A DNA stretch of 50,843 bases from Yaniella sp. (GTDB lineage Bacteria; Actinomycetota; Actinomycetes; Actinomycetales; Micrococcaceae), in assembly GCF_030453185.1 (NCBI RefSeq), contig NZ_JAKDKW010000011.1:1-50843 (forward strand). Reading direction: 5' to 3'. Shown piece by piece: positions 27,368 to 36,103 of the stretch (position 1 is the first letter of the stretch; each line of letters begins with the position of its first letter). The notes below the pieces were generated by a model that worked only from the letters and a program-made list of their open reading frames with translations, was not told where the DNA came from and did not search any database. A program made the translations under genes and the position numbers.

Positions 27368-28684
27368 ATGACCAGCGTTGCAGATTTGATTGCCTCAGCT
27401 GCCGCTACCGAACAGCGCAGTCGCACCGATTTGGGCGACACCATCACCTTTGGCGAGCCAACCGATATCACCACCACGTGTGACAGCAAGCTGCCTACGG
27501 CACCGTGGCAGATCGATACCGAACCAGGCTACGGCCCGGGCGCTTCAACCCTGGACACCGCTCCGGCAACGACACCGCAGCAAGGTCCAATCCCTGCTGA
27601 GTACACCCAAGCCAGTGCAGAGGAACTCGATGCTCGAATTCTCGCGGCCAAAGAAACGCTGGGTGATCGCCTGAAAATTCTGGGGCATTTCTATCAGCGA
27701 GACGAGGTCATCCAATATGCTGATTTTGTGGGTGACTCCTTCATGCTGGCACAGGCAGCCAAGGACCACCCCGAAGCCGAATCATTTGTCTTTTGCGGCG
27801 TGCACTTTATGGCCGAAACCGCCGACATCCTGTCGACAGATGCGCAATCGGTGATTCTGCCCAACCTGGCTGCCGGGTGCTCGATGGCAGACATGGCGAC
27901 CATCGACCAAGTAGAAGAGGCCTGGGAACAACTCACCGAGGCACTGGGGACCTCCACCGCAACAGATCACGCCGAGATCATCCCCGTGACCTACATGAAT
28001 TCCTCAGCTGCGATCAAAGCGTTCTGTGGACGCAACGGGGGCATCGTTTGCACTTCCTCGAATGCAAAAACCGTACTGGAATGGGCATTCGCACGAGGCA
28101 AACGCGTCATCTTTTTCCCCGACCAACACCTTGGCCGCAACACCGCCAAAACCATGGGGATTACCGAAGAGCAGATGCCACTGTGGCGTCCGTACCTGCC
28201 GATGGGAGGCAATACCCAACAGCAGTTACAGGATGCCAAAGTTATTTTGTGGAACGGCTTCTGCTCGGTTCATAAGCGTTTCACCGTAGCCCAAATTGAT
28301 AAGGCTCGCACCGACTATCCCAACGCCCAAGTCATCGTCCACCCGGAATGTCCTGCACCGGTGGTCGAAGCTGCCGACGGCGTAGGTTCAACCGAGTACA
28401 TCCGCAAAGCCATTGCGGCCGGGCAACCCGGTGACGTGTTTGCCATCGGTACGGAAATCAACCTTGTGAATCGTTTACAGGCCCAACACCCCGACATGAC
28501 TATCTTTTGCCTGGATCCGGTCATCTGCCCGTGCTCGACCATGTATCGCATCCACCCCGCCTACCTGGCCTGGGTCGTAGAGTCCTTGGTGGCCGGGGAA
28601 ACACCCAACCAGATTTCCGTAGCTCCAACAGTTTCTGCAGATGCATCAGTTGCGTTAGAGCGTATGTTGGCGGCCCGGCCGTGA
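27368..28684 (+). CDS. nadA: Quinolinate synthase A
   Basis: A 438-residue NadA, a [4Fe-4S] enzyme that condenses iminoaspartate with dihydroxyacetone phosphate to quinolinate, the second step of de novo NAD synthesis. Conserved blocks: GHFYQRDEVIQYADFVGDS, FCGVHFMAETADIL, LAAGCSMADM (cysteine), VTYMNSSAAIKAFC, HPECPAPVVEAAD (cysteine), and CPCSTMYRIHPAYL (cysteine). This is the long form common in actinobacteria. ATG 27368 is chosen for AAGGAG at 27358-27363; the frame opens at 27335. The stop overlaps the nadB start (GTGA). Confidence 0.95.
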   Translation: MTSVADLIASAAATEQRSRTDLGDTITFGEPTDITTTCDSKLPTAPWQIDTEPGYGPGASTLDTAPATTPQQGPIPAEYTQASAEELDARILAAKETLGDRLKILGHFYQRDEVIQYADFVGDSFMLAQAAKDHPEAESFVFCGVHFMAETADILSTDAQSVILPNLAAGCSMADMATIDQVEEAWEQLTEALGTSTATDHAEIIPVTYMNSSAAIKAFCGRNGGIVCTSSNAKTVLEWAFARGKRVIFFPDQHLGRNTAKTMGITEEQMPLWRPYLPMGGNTQQQLQDAKVILWNGFCSVHKRFTVAQIDKARTDYPNAQVIVHPECPAPVVEAADGVGSTEYIRKAIAAGQPGDVFAIGTEINLVNRLQAQHPDMTIFCLDPVICPCSTMYRIHPAYLAWVVESLVAGETPNQISVAPTVSADASVALERMLAARP

Positions 28685-30285
28685 TCATCGTCGTTGGGAC
28701 CGGCGTCGCTGGCCTCACCGCAGTCGAGCGTTTAGCCACTGCCGGGGTGCCGGTAACTGTGTTAACCGCGGGGCACTTCGGCCTCGACGGTGTCTCAGCT
28801 GGCAATACAGCTCTGGCCCAGGGTGGCATTGCTGCGGCGCTAGGCAAAGACGATTCCCCGCTCTTGCATCTCAGTGACACGATCGAGGCGGGCGCGGGTC
28901 TCGTTGATCCAACGATGGCACAGATTCTCACCACCGATGGCGCTAACCGGGTCCGCGAATTGCTGGCTTCAGGTTTTCCCGCCCACCGTGATGCACAGGG
29001 CCAACCGACCTTTGGCCTGGAGGCAGCTCACCGGCGTGCTCGCGTGCTCCACGCCGGTGAAGATAGTACAGGTGCGGCGCTGTCAGCGTTTCTGACTAGC
29101 CGCGTTCAGCAGCTCGCAGACGACGGTCGTGTGCACATCATCGAGCAGGCATCGATAACCGATCTGGCGGTCGCCAACGGATGTCTCAGCGGAGTGTTCT
29201 ACACTTCTCCTACGGGGAAGCAACAGCTCGACGCCAACGCCGTGATACTGGCAACGGGTGGTTATGCTGGGCTGTTTCCGACGACGTCGTCTTCGCCTGC
29301 GATCACCGGGCAAGGTCTGCTGGCTGCAGCTCGCGCCGGAGCTGTAATGGCCGATATGGAATTTATCCAGTTCCATCCCACTGCGCTCGCAGGATCCGGT
29401 GCACTCCTCTCTGAGGCAGTTCGAGGAGCCGGTGCGGTACTGCGCGATCCCGCAGGGTATCGGTTTCTGGCCGACTCCCACCCGAATGCTGAACTTGCGC
29501 CACGTGATGTGGTCTCCAGAGCCTGCTTTGCGGTTATGGAGGCCTTTGGTACAGGATCAGTGTTCTTGGATGCCACCGTGATCGAAGATCACCACGGCGC
29601 AGGCACGTTGGCACGCCGATTCCCACAATTGACGGCCATGTTGAAAACCCACGGCATCGACTGGACTACACAGTACGTTCCGGTCGCACCGGCAGCCCAC
29701 TACTGTATGGGCGGGGTCACCACAGATGGTCGCGCTCGCACGTCTTTGCCCGGCTTGTTTGCCGCCGGAGAGGTGGCATCCACGGGCGTACATGGAGCCA
29801 ACCGACTGGCTTCGAACTCCCTGCTGGAAGGCCTAGTCTTCGGCGCTCGAGCAGCAGAAACAGCACAGGACTTTCTACGTGATAAAGCCTGGCAGGTCGA
29901 ACCACAGCTGCATGCATTGATGAGTTCTGCTGTGCCGGTCTCGTCTCGCGTGCATGTCACCACCGATGAAACGGATGGATTGTGCGATATTCAGCGGGTT
30001 GTGGGAAGACATTTAGGCATAATGCGAAATCCCGATGGCTTAGTAAAACTGCTGACTGAGCTAGATGACGTCGCACATCCTGCAAGTGATCTTGTCCGGA
30101 TCATAGGAACCGCCGCTTTGGCGCGCACCGAGTCGCGGGGCGGCCACTGGCGAGCCGATTATCCGGTCCCCGACCCGAACCAGGCCAACCGGACAGCGTG
30201 GCTACTATCCACCACACAGACCAACCCCGGAGGGAACCGATATGCCCACCGGACCAAGGAGAGTGCACTGTATGTTGACGCATAA
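28681..30285 (+). CDS. nadB: L-aspartate oxidase
   Basis: A 534-residue flavoprotein that oxidises L-aspartate to iminoaspartate, the first step of de novo NAD synthesis. Visible are the FAD dinucleotide fold VVGTGVAGLTAVERL, NTALAQGGIAAAL, the substrate loop EFIQFHPTAL, and GLFAAGEVASTGVHGANRLA with SNSLLEGLVFG. Succinate dehydrogenase flavoprotein is excluded by context and length. GTG 28681 overlaps the nadA stop by four bases; the longer open frame upstream is inside nadA. Confidence 0.95.
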   Translation: MIIVVGTGVAGLTAVERLATAGVPVTVLTAGHFGLDGVSAGNTALAQGGIAAALGKDDSPLLHLSDTIEAGAGLVDPTMAQILTTDGANRVRELLASGFPAHRDAQGQPTFGLEAAHRRARVLHAGEDSTGAALSAFLTSRVQQLADDGRVHIIEQASITDLAVANGCLSGVFYTSPTGKQQLDANAVILATGGYAGLFPTTSSSPAITGQGLLAAARAGAVMADMEFIQFHPTALAGSGALLSEAVRGAGAVLRDPAGYRFLADSHPNAELAPRDVVSRACFAVMEAFGTGSVFLDATVIEDHHGAGTLARRFPQLTAMLKTHGIDWTTQYVPVAPAAHYCMGGVTTDGRARTSLPGLFAAGEVASTGVHGANRLASNSLLEGLVFGARAAETAQDFLRDKAWQVEPQLHALMSSAVPVSSRVHVTTDETDGLCDIQRVVGRHLGIMRNPDGLVKLLTELDDVAHPASDLVRIIGTAALARTESRGGHWRADYPVPDPNQANRTAWLLSTTQTNPGGNRYAHRTKESALYVDA

Positions 30286-31126
30286 GCTTGTCACCGACGT
30301 CGTTGAACGCGCTTTGACAGAGGACTGCCCCTGGGGTGATGCAACCGTGGCCGTTTCAATTCCGGCCCACCTGGAGTTCCAAGCGAATCTCGTGGCCCGC
30401 GAACCAGGGTTTTTCGCCGGTGGTGCAGTACTGGTCGAGACTTTCCAGCAGGTCGATCCACGAATCGTCATCACAAACCTGGTCACCGATGGTACGGCCT
30501 TTTCGGCCGGTGACGTGCTAGCTTCCCTGTCCGGCCCGGCCGCCGGAATTCTTACAGGCGAACGTGTGGCCCTGAATTTTGTCCAGCGCCTCAGTGGTAT
30601 CGCCACCTTGACCTCACTATTTGTTGCCCACGTCGCAGGCGTTGGCTCGCACGCACGTATTGCCGACACCCGAAAAACCACGCCAGGGTTAAGGGCACTT
30701 GAAAAACACGCGGTCACAGCAGGTGGCGGTATCAATCACCGCTTTAGCCTGTCGGATGCAATCATGTTCAAAGACAACCATCTCGCTGCCCTGGGTGTGA
30801 CCGCCAACAGCGAACTGACCGAAGCCATCCAGAGGGTCAAAGCCAAGGTCGGGCACACCACCGCGATCATCGTGGAAGTTGACCGGCTAGAACAGATAGA
30901 ACCCGTGGTAGCGGCTGGCGTGACAGGCATTCTGTTGGACAATTTCTCCGTGGAGGACCTCCGGACCGGGGTCCAGCTCATCGACGGCCGGTGCACCACC
31001 GAAGCTTCCGGGGGTGTCCATCTGGACAGTGTGGCCGAGATTGCGGCCACCGGCGTGGACATCATTTCGGTTGGCGCCATTACCCACGGGGCCAACGCCC
31101 TCGATCTGGGATTGGATGCCAGCTAA
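30272..31126 (+). CDS. nadC: Nicotinate-nucleotide pyrophosphorylase (carboxylating)
   Basis: About 284 residues; quinolinate phosphoribosyltransferase joins quinolinate with PRPP to give nicotinate mononucleotide and CO2, the third de novo NAD step. Visible are ALTEDCPWGDAT, GERVALNFVQRLSGIAT, DTRKTTPGLR, the MFKDNHLA block, VEVDRLEQ and LLDNFSVEDLR, and the phosphate-site ASGGVHLDSVAEIAATGVDIISVGAIT region (given in shortened form: ASGGVHLDS, GVDIISVGA). Two starts are possible: ATG 30272 with AAGGAG ten bases upstream, chosen by family length, or ATG 30242 with GGAGGG seven bases upstream. It overlaps the end of nadB. Confidence 0.93.
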   Translation: MLTHKLVTDVVERALTEDCPWGDATVAVSIPAHLEFQANLVAREPGFFAGGAVLVETFQQVDPRIVITNLVTDGTAFSAGDVLASLSGPAAGILTGERVALNFVQRLSGIATLTSLFVAHVAGVGSHARIADTRKTTPGLRALEKHAVTAGGGINHRFSLSDAIMFKDNHLAALGVTANSELTEAIQRVKAKVGHTTAIIVEVDRLEQIEPVVAAGVTGILLDNFSVEDLRTGVQLIDGRCTTEASGGVHLDSVAEIAATGVDIISVGAITHGANALDLGLDAS

Positions 31127-32283
31127 TGCACTATCTCGATGCCGCAGCAACCGCACCGCTTCGACCAGCGGCGCGCCACACCATGCTCAGCGTGTTGGAC
31201 GGTGGACCAGCCAACGCCTCATCGGTCCATACGCCCGGTCAGCTCGCCAAAACAACTTTGCACCACGCCCGACAACAGGTAGCAACTACGCTGGGTGCAC
31301 GTGAGTCCGAGGTCATCTTCACATCCGGTGGCACCGAAGCCAATAACCTCCTACTCAAAGGCGTCGCCCTGGCGGAGCCTCGTGGTAAACACATCGTCAC
31401 CTCGGTCATCGAGCATTCATCGGTGCGTCAGACCTGTGCTTTCTTATCGCGGTTCGCAGATTTTGAGATCACCGAAATCAATGTAGACAAATACGGCCGA
31501 GTGGATGAAGCTGCGGCACTGGCTGCGATTCGGGATGACACCACGCTGGTATCGATCGGCCTGGCGAACGGCGAGGTCGGCACTGTCCAGTCGCTGGAGC
31601 GCATCGGTCACGCCGCCAAAGCCTCGGGGGCAGTGATGCACACCGATGCAGTCCAAGCAGCCGCATCCCTTCCGGTAAATTTTGGTGCAGAGGGTTGGCC
31701 CGGGACGTTTGTCGATGCGATGTCCATTGCATCGCACAAGTTTGGTGGCCCACAAGGTGCCGGCGCCCTACTGCTCCGCAACGGGACACCGCTTGAACCG
31801 CTCCTGCACGGCGGCGGGCAAGAGTCCGGTCAGCGCTCCGGAACTGAGAGCCTCGCGGCTATCGCCGGTTTCGGTGCCGCTGTGGCTGCCCTCCTGCCCC
31901 AAGCCGGTACTCGCGCGCAGTCTTTGATGGCCCAGCGAAATGCCTTTGTGTCCCGCATGCTCCAAGAGGTTCCTGGCGCCCAACTCACCGGTCACCCTGC
32001 AGAGCGGGTCCCGAACCACGCCTCGTTTGTCATCGACGGGATCTCCGGAGAATCCTTGCTGGTGGATCTGGACGTAGCCGGTATCGCGGCGTCTTCGGGA
32101 TCTGCCTGCTCGGCGGGCAAGAACGACCCCTCCGCAGTTCTGCTGGCCATGGGGTACCACCCCGATGTCGCGGTAACAGCACTACGTTTTACGTTCCCTG
32201 ATCCCCTTGATGAGTCGGAATTCCAGCGGTTCATGGACCAAGCCCTGCGAGTTCTTACGTCGCACACTGCACTGGTCCGGTAG
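31126..32283 (+). CDS. Cysteine desulfurase, NifS/IscS-like, of the NAD operon
   Basis: A 385-residue PLP enzyme that takes sulfur from cysteine for Fe-S cluster assembly. The N-terminus MHYLDAAATAPLRPAAR, FTSGGTEANNLLL, HTDAVQAAASL, the PLP-lysine motif SIASHKFGGPQGAG and the catalytic-cysteine loop SSGSACSAGKNDPS are all present. It starts with the last base of the nadC stop (TAATG). NadA needs a [4Fe-4S] cluster, and nad operons in Bacillus and actinobacteria often carry a dedicated NifS, so I infer a role in maturing NadA. A general Fe-S role cannot be excluded. Confidence 0.92.
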   Translation: MHYLDAAATAPLRPAARHTMLSVLDGGPANASSVHTPGQLAKTTLHHARQQVATTLGARESEVIFTSGGTEANNLLLKGVALAEPRGKHIVTSVIEHSSVRQTCAFLSRFADFEITEINVDKYGRVDEAAALAAIRDDTTLVSIGLANGEVGTVQSLERIGHAAKASGAVMHTDAVQAAASLPVNFGAEGWPGTFVDAMSIASHKFGGPQGAGALLLRNGTPLEPLLHGGGQESGQRSGTESLAAIAGFGAAVAALLPQAGTRAQSLMAQRNAFVSRMLQEVPGAQLTGHPAERVPNHASFVIDGISGESLLVDLDVAGIAASSGSACSAGKNDPSAVLLAMGYHPDVAVTALRFTFPDPLDESEFQRFMDQALRVLTSHTALVR

Positions 32284-32291
32284 CACCTTCA

Positions 32292-32303
32292 TGGAGTACT
32301 CCA
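32292..32303. repeat. 12-bp perfect palindrome after the NAD operon
   Basis: TGGAGTACTCCA reads the same on both strands. It begins 9 bases after the desulfurase stop and 11 bases before a possible -35 box of acsA. No T-tract follows, so an operator is more likely than a terminator, but it could be chance. Confidence 0.4.
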
Positions 32304-32313
32304 CTGCTACTTC

Positions 32314-32341
32314 TTGACTTCGCCATCATGCCGCGTAGGGT
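32314..32341 (+). promoter_or_regulatory. Possible acsA promoter
   Basis: TTGACT (32314-32319) and TAGGGT (32336-32341) are 16 bases apart. The -35 box is good, the -10 box weak. The start point would be about 42 bases before the acsA ATG. Confidence 0.38.
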
Positions 32342-32389
32342 ACCAGGTGAGACACGAATCACAGTCGCACTTGGTATTAGGAGTACGCT

Positions 32390-34345
32390 ATGGCAGAGAA
32401 CCCAACCATTGAAGAACTCAGTCACGAAGACCGAACTTTTGCTCCCCCTCCAGAATTTGCGACCAACGCTAATGTCACGGCCGCAGAATATGAGCACGCA
32501 GAAGCCGACCGACTAGGTTTCTGGGCTGAAAAAGCCAACCGTATCACCTGGGATACCCCATTCGACGAAGTACTCGACTGGTCAGAGGCACCGTTTGCGA
32601 AATGGTACACGGGTGGAAAACTCAATGCCGCCTACAATTGTGTGGATCGCCACGTCGAAGCAGGACTGGGCGATCGGGTCGCCTACTATTTCGTAGGTGA
32701 AGGTGGCGATACCCGCACGATTACCTATTCTGATCTGCTGCGAGAAGTATCCAAAGCCGCTAATGCGCTGATCGAACTGGGCGTCAAGACCGGTGATCGG
32801 GTAGCCCTCTACATGCCGATGATCCCCGAAACAGTCTTCACAATGCTGGCGTGTGCACGCATTGGCGCCCCACACACCGTGATCTTCGGTGGTTTCTCCG
32901 ACCGTGCGATCGCAGACCGCATCCAGGACTGCGGGGTAGAAATAGTCATTACCGCCGATGGCGGTTACCGCCGCGGCAAAGCTAGCAGTCTGAAAGCGGC
33001 CGTAGATAAGGCAATCGCTGATCTCCCACAGGTACGTAACGTGCTCGTCGTGCAACGCACCGGCCAGGACGTCGACTGGCAAGAGGATCGGGATTTATGG
33101 TGGCACGACGTCGTCGACCGCCAAAGTGAGGAACATACTCCAGAAGCCTTCGACGCGGAACACCCGCTGTATATTATGTACTCCTCGGGCACGACCGGGA
33201 AACCCAAGGGCATCATGCACACCACGGGTGGTTACCTGGTGGGCACTTCTTATACCCACTGGGCGGTATTTGATATCAAGCCCGAAACCGATATCTTCTG
33301 GACTGCTGCAGACATCGGCTGGGTGACCGGGCACTCCTATATCGTGTACGGACCGCTGCTGAACGCGACCACCTCGATCCTGTATGAAGGTACCCCGGAT
33401 ACCCCGCATCGGGGCCGCTGGTGGGAAATCGTGCAAGACTACAATGTCACGGTCCTGTATTGTGCACCCACAAGTATTCGCACATTTATGAAATGGGGAC
33501 GCGATATTCCTGCCGACTACGATCTATCCTCTCTCCGGCTCCTGGGGAGCGTGGGTGAACCGATCAACCCTGAAGCTTGGATGTGGTACCGCGAAAATAT
33601 CGGTGGCAATGCCAGCCCGATTGTCGACACCTGGTGGCAAACTGAAAACGGTAACATTCTGATCAGTCCCCTGCCAGGGGTCACCGCCACCAAACCCGGC
33701 GCAGCCATGCGTGCACTACCGGGCATTGTGGCCGACGTATTTGATGAAGCAGGCAATTCAGTCGAACCCGGCAATGGCGGCTACCTGGTCATTACCGAAC
33801 CGTGGCCTGGCATGTTGCGGACCCTATGGGGTGATGAAGAACGGTATAAGAAAACGTACTGGTCGCAGTATCCCGGCGTGTACTTTGCCGGTGACGGCGC
33901 AAAAATCGATAAAGATGGCGACATCTGGGTACTGGGACGCGTTGACGATGTACTCAACGTGTCAGGCCACCGCATGTCTACCACCGAGATCGAATCGGCG
34001 CTGGTGTCGCACGCGATGGTTGCTGAAGCAGCCGTGGTCGGTGCCGCCGATGAGACCACCGGTCACGCCATTGAAGCGTTTGTGATCTTGCGCGAAAGTG
34101 CCGCAGACAACGACGACGTCGTCAAAGAGCTGCGCGATCACGTTCGCGCAGCGATCGGGCCTATCGCAACCCCTCGCGGCATCATGGTGGTACCTGATCT
34201 GCCCAAGACGCGTTCGGGTAAGATCATGCGCCGACTCCTCAAGGATGTGGCAGAGGACCGGGAAATTGGTGATGTCACCACCCTGGCTGATGCTTCGGTC
34301 ATGGAGCGGATCCAAGAGGAAATTCGTAGTCGCGCAACGAGCTAA
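32390..34345 (+). CDS. acsA: Acetyl-CoA synthetase
   Basis: A 651-residue AMP-forming acetyl-CoA synthetase that makes acetyl-CoA from acetate. The AMP-binding P-loop YSSGTTGKPKGIMHTTGG lies near residue 264, the WWQTEN stretch marks the acetate pocket, and the C-terminal regulatory motif PKTRSGKIMRRLL (about residue 610) has the lysine acetylated in homologues to switch the enzyme off. Length is normal. ATG 32390 has AGGAG six bases upstream. It follows the NAD operon but has its own possible promoter. It ends two bases from the convergent carrier gene. Confidence 0.95.
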   Translation: MAENPTIEELSHEDRTFAPPPEFATNANVTAAEYEHAEADRLGFWAEKANRITWDTPFDEVLDWSEAPFAKWYTGGKLNAAYNCVDRHVEAGLGDRVAYYFVGEGGDTRTITYSDLLREVSKAANALIELGVKTGDRVALYMPMIPETVFTMLACARIGAPHTVIFGGFSDRAIADRIQDCGVEIVITADGGYRRGKASSLKAAVDKAIADLPQVRNVLVVQRTGQDVDWQEDRDLWWHDVVDRQSEEHTPEAFDAEHPLYIMYSSGTTGKPKGIMHTTGGYLVGTSYTHWAVFDIKPETDIFWTAADIGWVTGHSYIVYGPLLNATTSILYEGTPDTPHRGRWWEIVQDYNVTVLYCAPTSIRTFMKWGRDIPADYDLSSLRLLGSVGEPINPEAWMWYRENIGGNASPIVDTWWQTENGNILISPLPGVTATKPGAAMRALPGIVADVFDEAGNSVEPGNGGYLVITEPWPGMLRTLWGDEERYKKTYWSQYPGVYFAGDGAKIDKDGDIWVLGRVDDVLNVSGHRMSTTEIESALVSHAMVAEAAVVGAADETTGHAIEAFVILRESAADNDDVVKELRDHVRAAIGPIATPRGIMVVPDLPKTRSGKIMRRLLKDVAEDREIGDVTTLADASVMERIQEEIRSRATS

Positions 34346-34347
34346 CG

Positions 34348-35328
34348 TCAGGCGCTGCGATCTCGAATGATGCGGGGCATAACATTGATCAACAGCACCA
34401 TAATGAGCAGTTCAATGAGTGTCTGAGTTACCACCACCAGTGGCGTCAAGCTGTACTCAGCGGGTAGCGCTAGCACCAAAGGGAGGATCACCAGAGAATT
34501 TCTAGTGATCCCACTAAATACCAGCGAGCGCCGCTGGTGGATTGCTAATCTTGCTGCACGTCCAACCCAGGAGCCTAGAGGCACCATGATGCCAGCAAAC
34601 AGGATATACACCGGAACGGTGAGCATCAGATCGCCAAGCTGATTACTCACACTTGCGATGTGTGCCGCTACGACGACACCGAGAGTCGCCGTCATGAGTG
34701 GCACCATCAGTGTTGACCCCGCGGCGTCGATGACCCTCATCCGTTGCCACCGTTGGGCTAGCGCCTGGGTGAGGGCAGCCAAGACCAGGGGTACGACAAT
34801 GATCCAAAGAAACGCATCGACAAAAGGCCGAAATTCAATCGACGCAATAAACCCTGAACCAAGGAACAGCCAAAGATACACCGGCAGAAGCATCAGTTGC
34901 ACGATCATGAGCACGGGTGCTGCGGCGAGCAAACTCTGGGAATCACCTTTCGCCAAACCTGCGAAAACAATCACGTAGTCAACGCATGGCGTCAGTAAAA
35001 CACAGAGTACTCCGACAAGCACCATGTGATCCTGTGCGACGATCCTGGACACGATCCACACCACAACGGGCACAACGACGAAATTCAGCACCAAGACGGA
35101 GGACATGAACTTCCAGTCCTTGAACGCCCCGCTGAAGTCAGAGAAGGGCAGGCCTAAAAACGTTGCATAGAGCAGCAGTGCCAGCATCGGCATAATCGCG
35201 ATCTCGGCGACGGGAGCAACTGCAGGCGCACTCAATCCGACAACTGCGCCAAAGCCCAACCCGAGCAGGTAGCACCATACTTGCTGGCGGTGAGCCCACT
35301 GGACCAATCTCGACAACTGATTTTTCAT
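34348..35328 (-). CDS. ACR3/BASS-type arsenite or anion carrier
   Basis: A 326-residue protein with about ten hydrophobic segments, resembling the bile acid:sodium symporter superfamily and specifically its arsenical-resistance (ACR3-like) branch. The stretch LLTPCVDYVIVFAGLAKGD resembles the conserved cysteine-containing helix motif of ACR3, in which the cysteine is needed for arsenite transport. No arsR or arsC is adjacent, so an arsenic role is only suggested by family. It follows the paired SMR genes by 18 bases and is probably co-transcribed with them. Confidence 0.75.
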   Translation of the reverse strand: MKNQLSRLVQWAHRQQVWCYLLGLGFGAVVGLSAPAVAPVAEIAIMPMLALLLYATFLGLPFSDFSGAFKDWKFMSSVLVLNFVVVPVVVWIVSRIVAQDHMVLVGVLCVLLTPCVDYVIVFAGLAKGDSQSLLAAAPVLMIVQLMLLPVYLWLFLGSGFIASIEFRPFVDAFLWIIVVPLVLAALTQALAQRWQRMRVIDAAGSTLMVPLMTATLGVVVAAHIASVSNQLGDLMLTVPVYILFAGIMVPLGSWVGRAARLAIHQRRSLVFSGITRNSLVILPLVLALPAEYSLTPLVVVTQTLIELLIMVLLINVMPRIIRDRSA

Positions 35329-35346
35329 GGTGGGACCCTTTAGAAA

Positions 35347-35661
35347 CTATCCAATTTCGACCAAAATGACACCCACCATAATCAAAACCAGTCCCAAAAC
35401 CATTCGCGGGGTGAGTTGTTCTTTCCAGATGACCCGTGCAAGCAGTGCGATAAGTGCGACCCCCACGGCCGACCAGATGCCATATGCGATGGCGACAGGC
35501 ATGCCCGCCACAAGAGTCAGCGCCAAGCAAAAGAAGGCGATGACATAAAATACTGCCATCGGAATGATCCAGAGCTTTTTCTGAAACCCTTCGGTCGCAC
35601 GCAGGCTCAACGTCGCGATAACTTCAGCGACGATAGCGAATGACAGATAGAGCCAACTCAT
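35347..35661 (-). CDS. Small multidrug resistance (SMR) family subunit, second of pair
   Basis: A 104-residue SMR protein with four membrane helices. The N-terminal AIVAEVIATLSLRATEGF has the family glutamate (near position 13) that couples proton and substrate. AYGIWSAVGVALIALLA is the second family signature. Its start overlaps the stop of the partner SMR gene (ATGA). Paired SMRs such as EbrAB or YkkCD usually work as heterodimers with opposite membrane orientation. Substrate may be a cationic drug, guanidinium or polyamine; sequence alone does not tell. Confidence 0.88.
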   Translation of the reverse strand: MSWLYLSFAIVAEVIATLSLRATEGFQKKLWIIPMAVFYVIAFFCLALTLVAGMPVAIAYGIWSAVGVALIALLARVIWKEQLTPRMVLGLVLIMVGVILVEIG

Positions 35662-36005
35662 GATTCGAGCACCGCTTCTCGCCCTGGAGCTTTTTCACCG
35701 GCTTGGACGAGGTAAACGCCGACCATGATAATCACGATACCGACAATAGCGGGCAGACGAAGTGTCTCGCCAAACAGCGCTGCGCCCAAGATCGCAACCA
35801 GCGCGACCCCGGCTGCAGCCCAGATCCCGTAGGCAACACCGATTGGCATTCCCTCACCTAAAGCAAAACCCAGCAGCGTAAACGCAAGGAAGTACCCAGC
35901 AACAACACCCACAGCCCACCACGGTTGGTCGATTGCGGCGCGCAAGGCCATGGTGCCGAGCACTTCGGCAACGACCGCCCCCAGTACCAACAGCCATCGT
36001 TTCAT
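35658..36005 (-). CDS. Small multidrug resistance (SMR) family subunit, first of pair
   Basis: A 115-residue SMR protein with four membrane helices and a short charged C-terminal tail. The N-terminal VVAEVLGTMALRAA has the conserved glutamate, and AYGIWAAAGVALVAILG the second signature. It overlaps the next SMR gene by four bases. The ATG at 36005 is preceded by only a weak CAGAGA site. The upstream 98 bases hold a small hairpin (36030-36057). The gene is downstream of an MFS carrier on the same strand. Confidence 0.88.
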   Translation of the reverse strand: MKRWLLVLGAVVAEVLGTMALRAAIDQPWWAVGVVAGYFLAFTLLGFALGEGMPIGVAYGIWAAAGVALVAILGAALFGETLRLPAIVGIVIIMVGVYLVQAGEKAPGREAVLES

Positions 36006-36029
36006 TCTCTGGTGGACCTACTTTTCTTC

Positions 36030-36057
36030 GTCGCTGGGGCACACCCACTCTAGCAAC
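36030..36057 (-). repeat. Hairpin in the leader of the SMR gene pair
   Basis: GTCGCT (36030-36035) pairs with AGCAAC (36052-36057), allowing one G-U, with GGG/CCC able to pair inside. I could not match it to a known guanidine riboswitch consensus. It lies 25 bases before the SMR start and may affect its expression. Confidence 0.35.
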
Positions 36058-36103
36058 CTTGCGCGGTGCATAAGCCCCTCTGATACCGGAGTTTATGACG
36101 ATC

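Noticed and set aside
28507-28680. Long upstream extension of nadB
   Set aside because: It lies entirely inside nadA in another frame; the FAD fold begins at GTG 28681, which overlaps the nadA stop.
30991-31125. Upstream extension of the cysteine desulfurase
   Set aside because: It is inside nadC in another frame with Arg/His-rich shadow composition; ATG 31126 starts the family N-terminus.
36006-36103. Guanidine riboswitch upstream of the SMR pair
   Set aside because: I compared the leader with the ykkC, mini-ykkC and ykkC-III motifs from memory and could not find their conserved blocks; only a simple hairpin is left, so no riboswitch is called.
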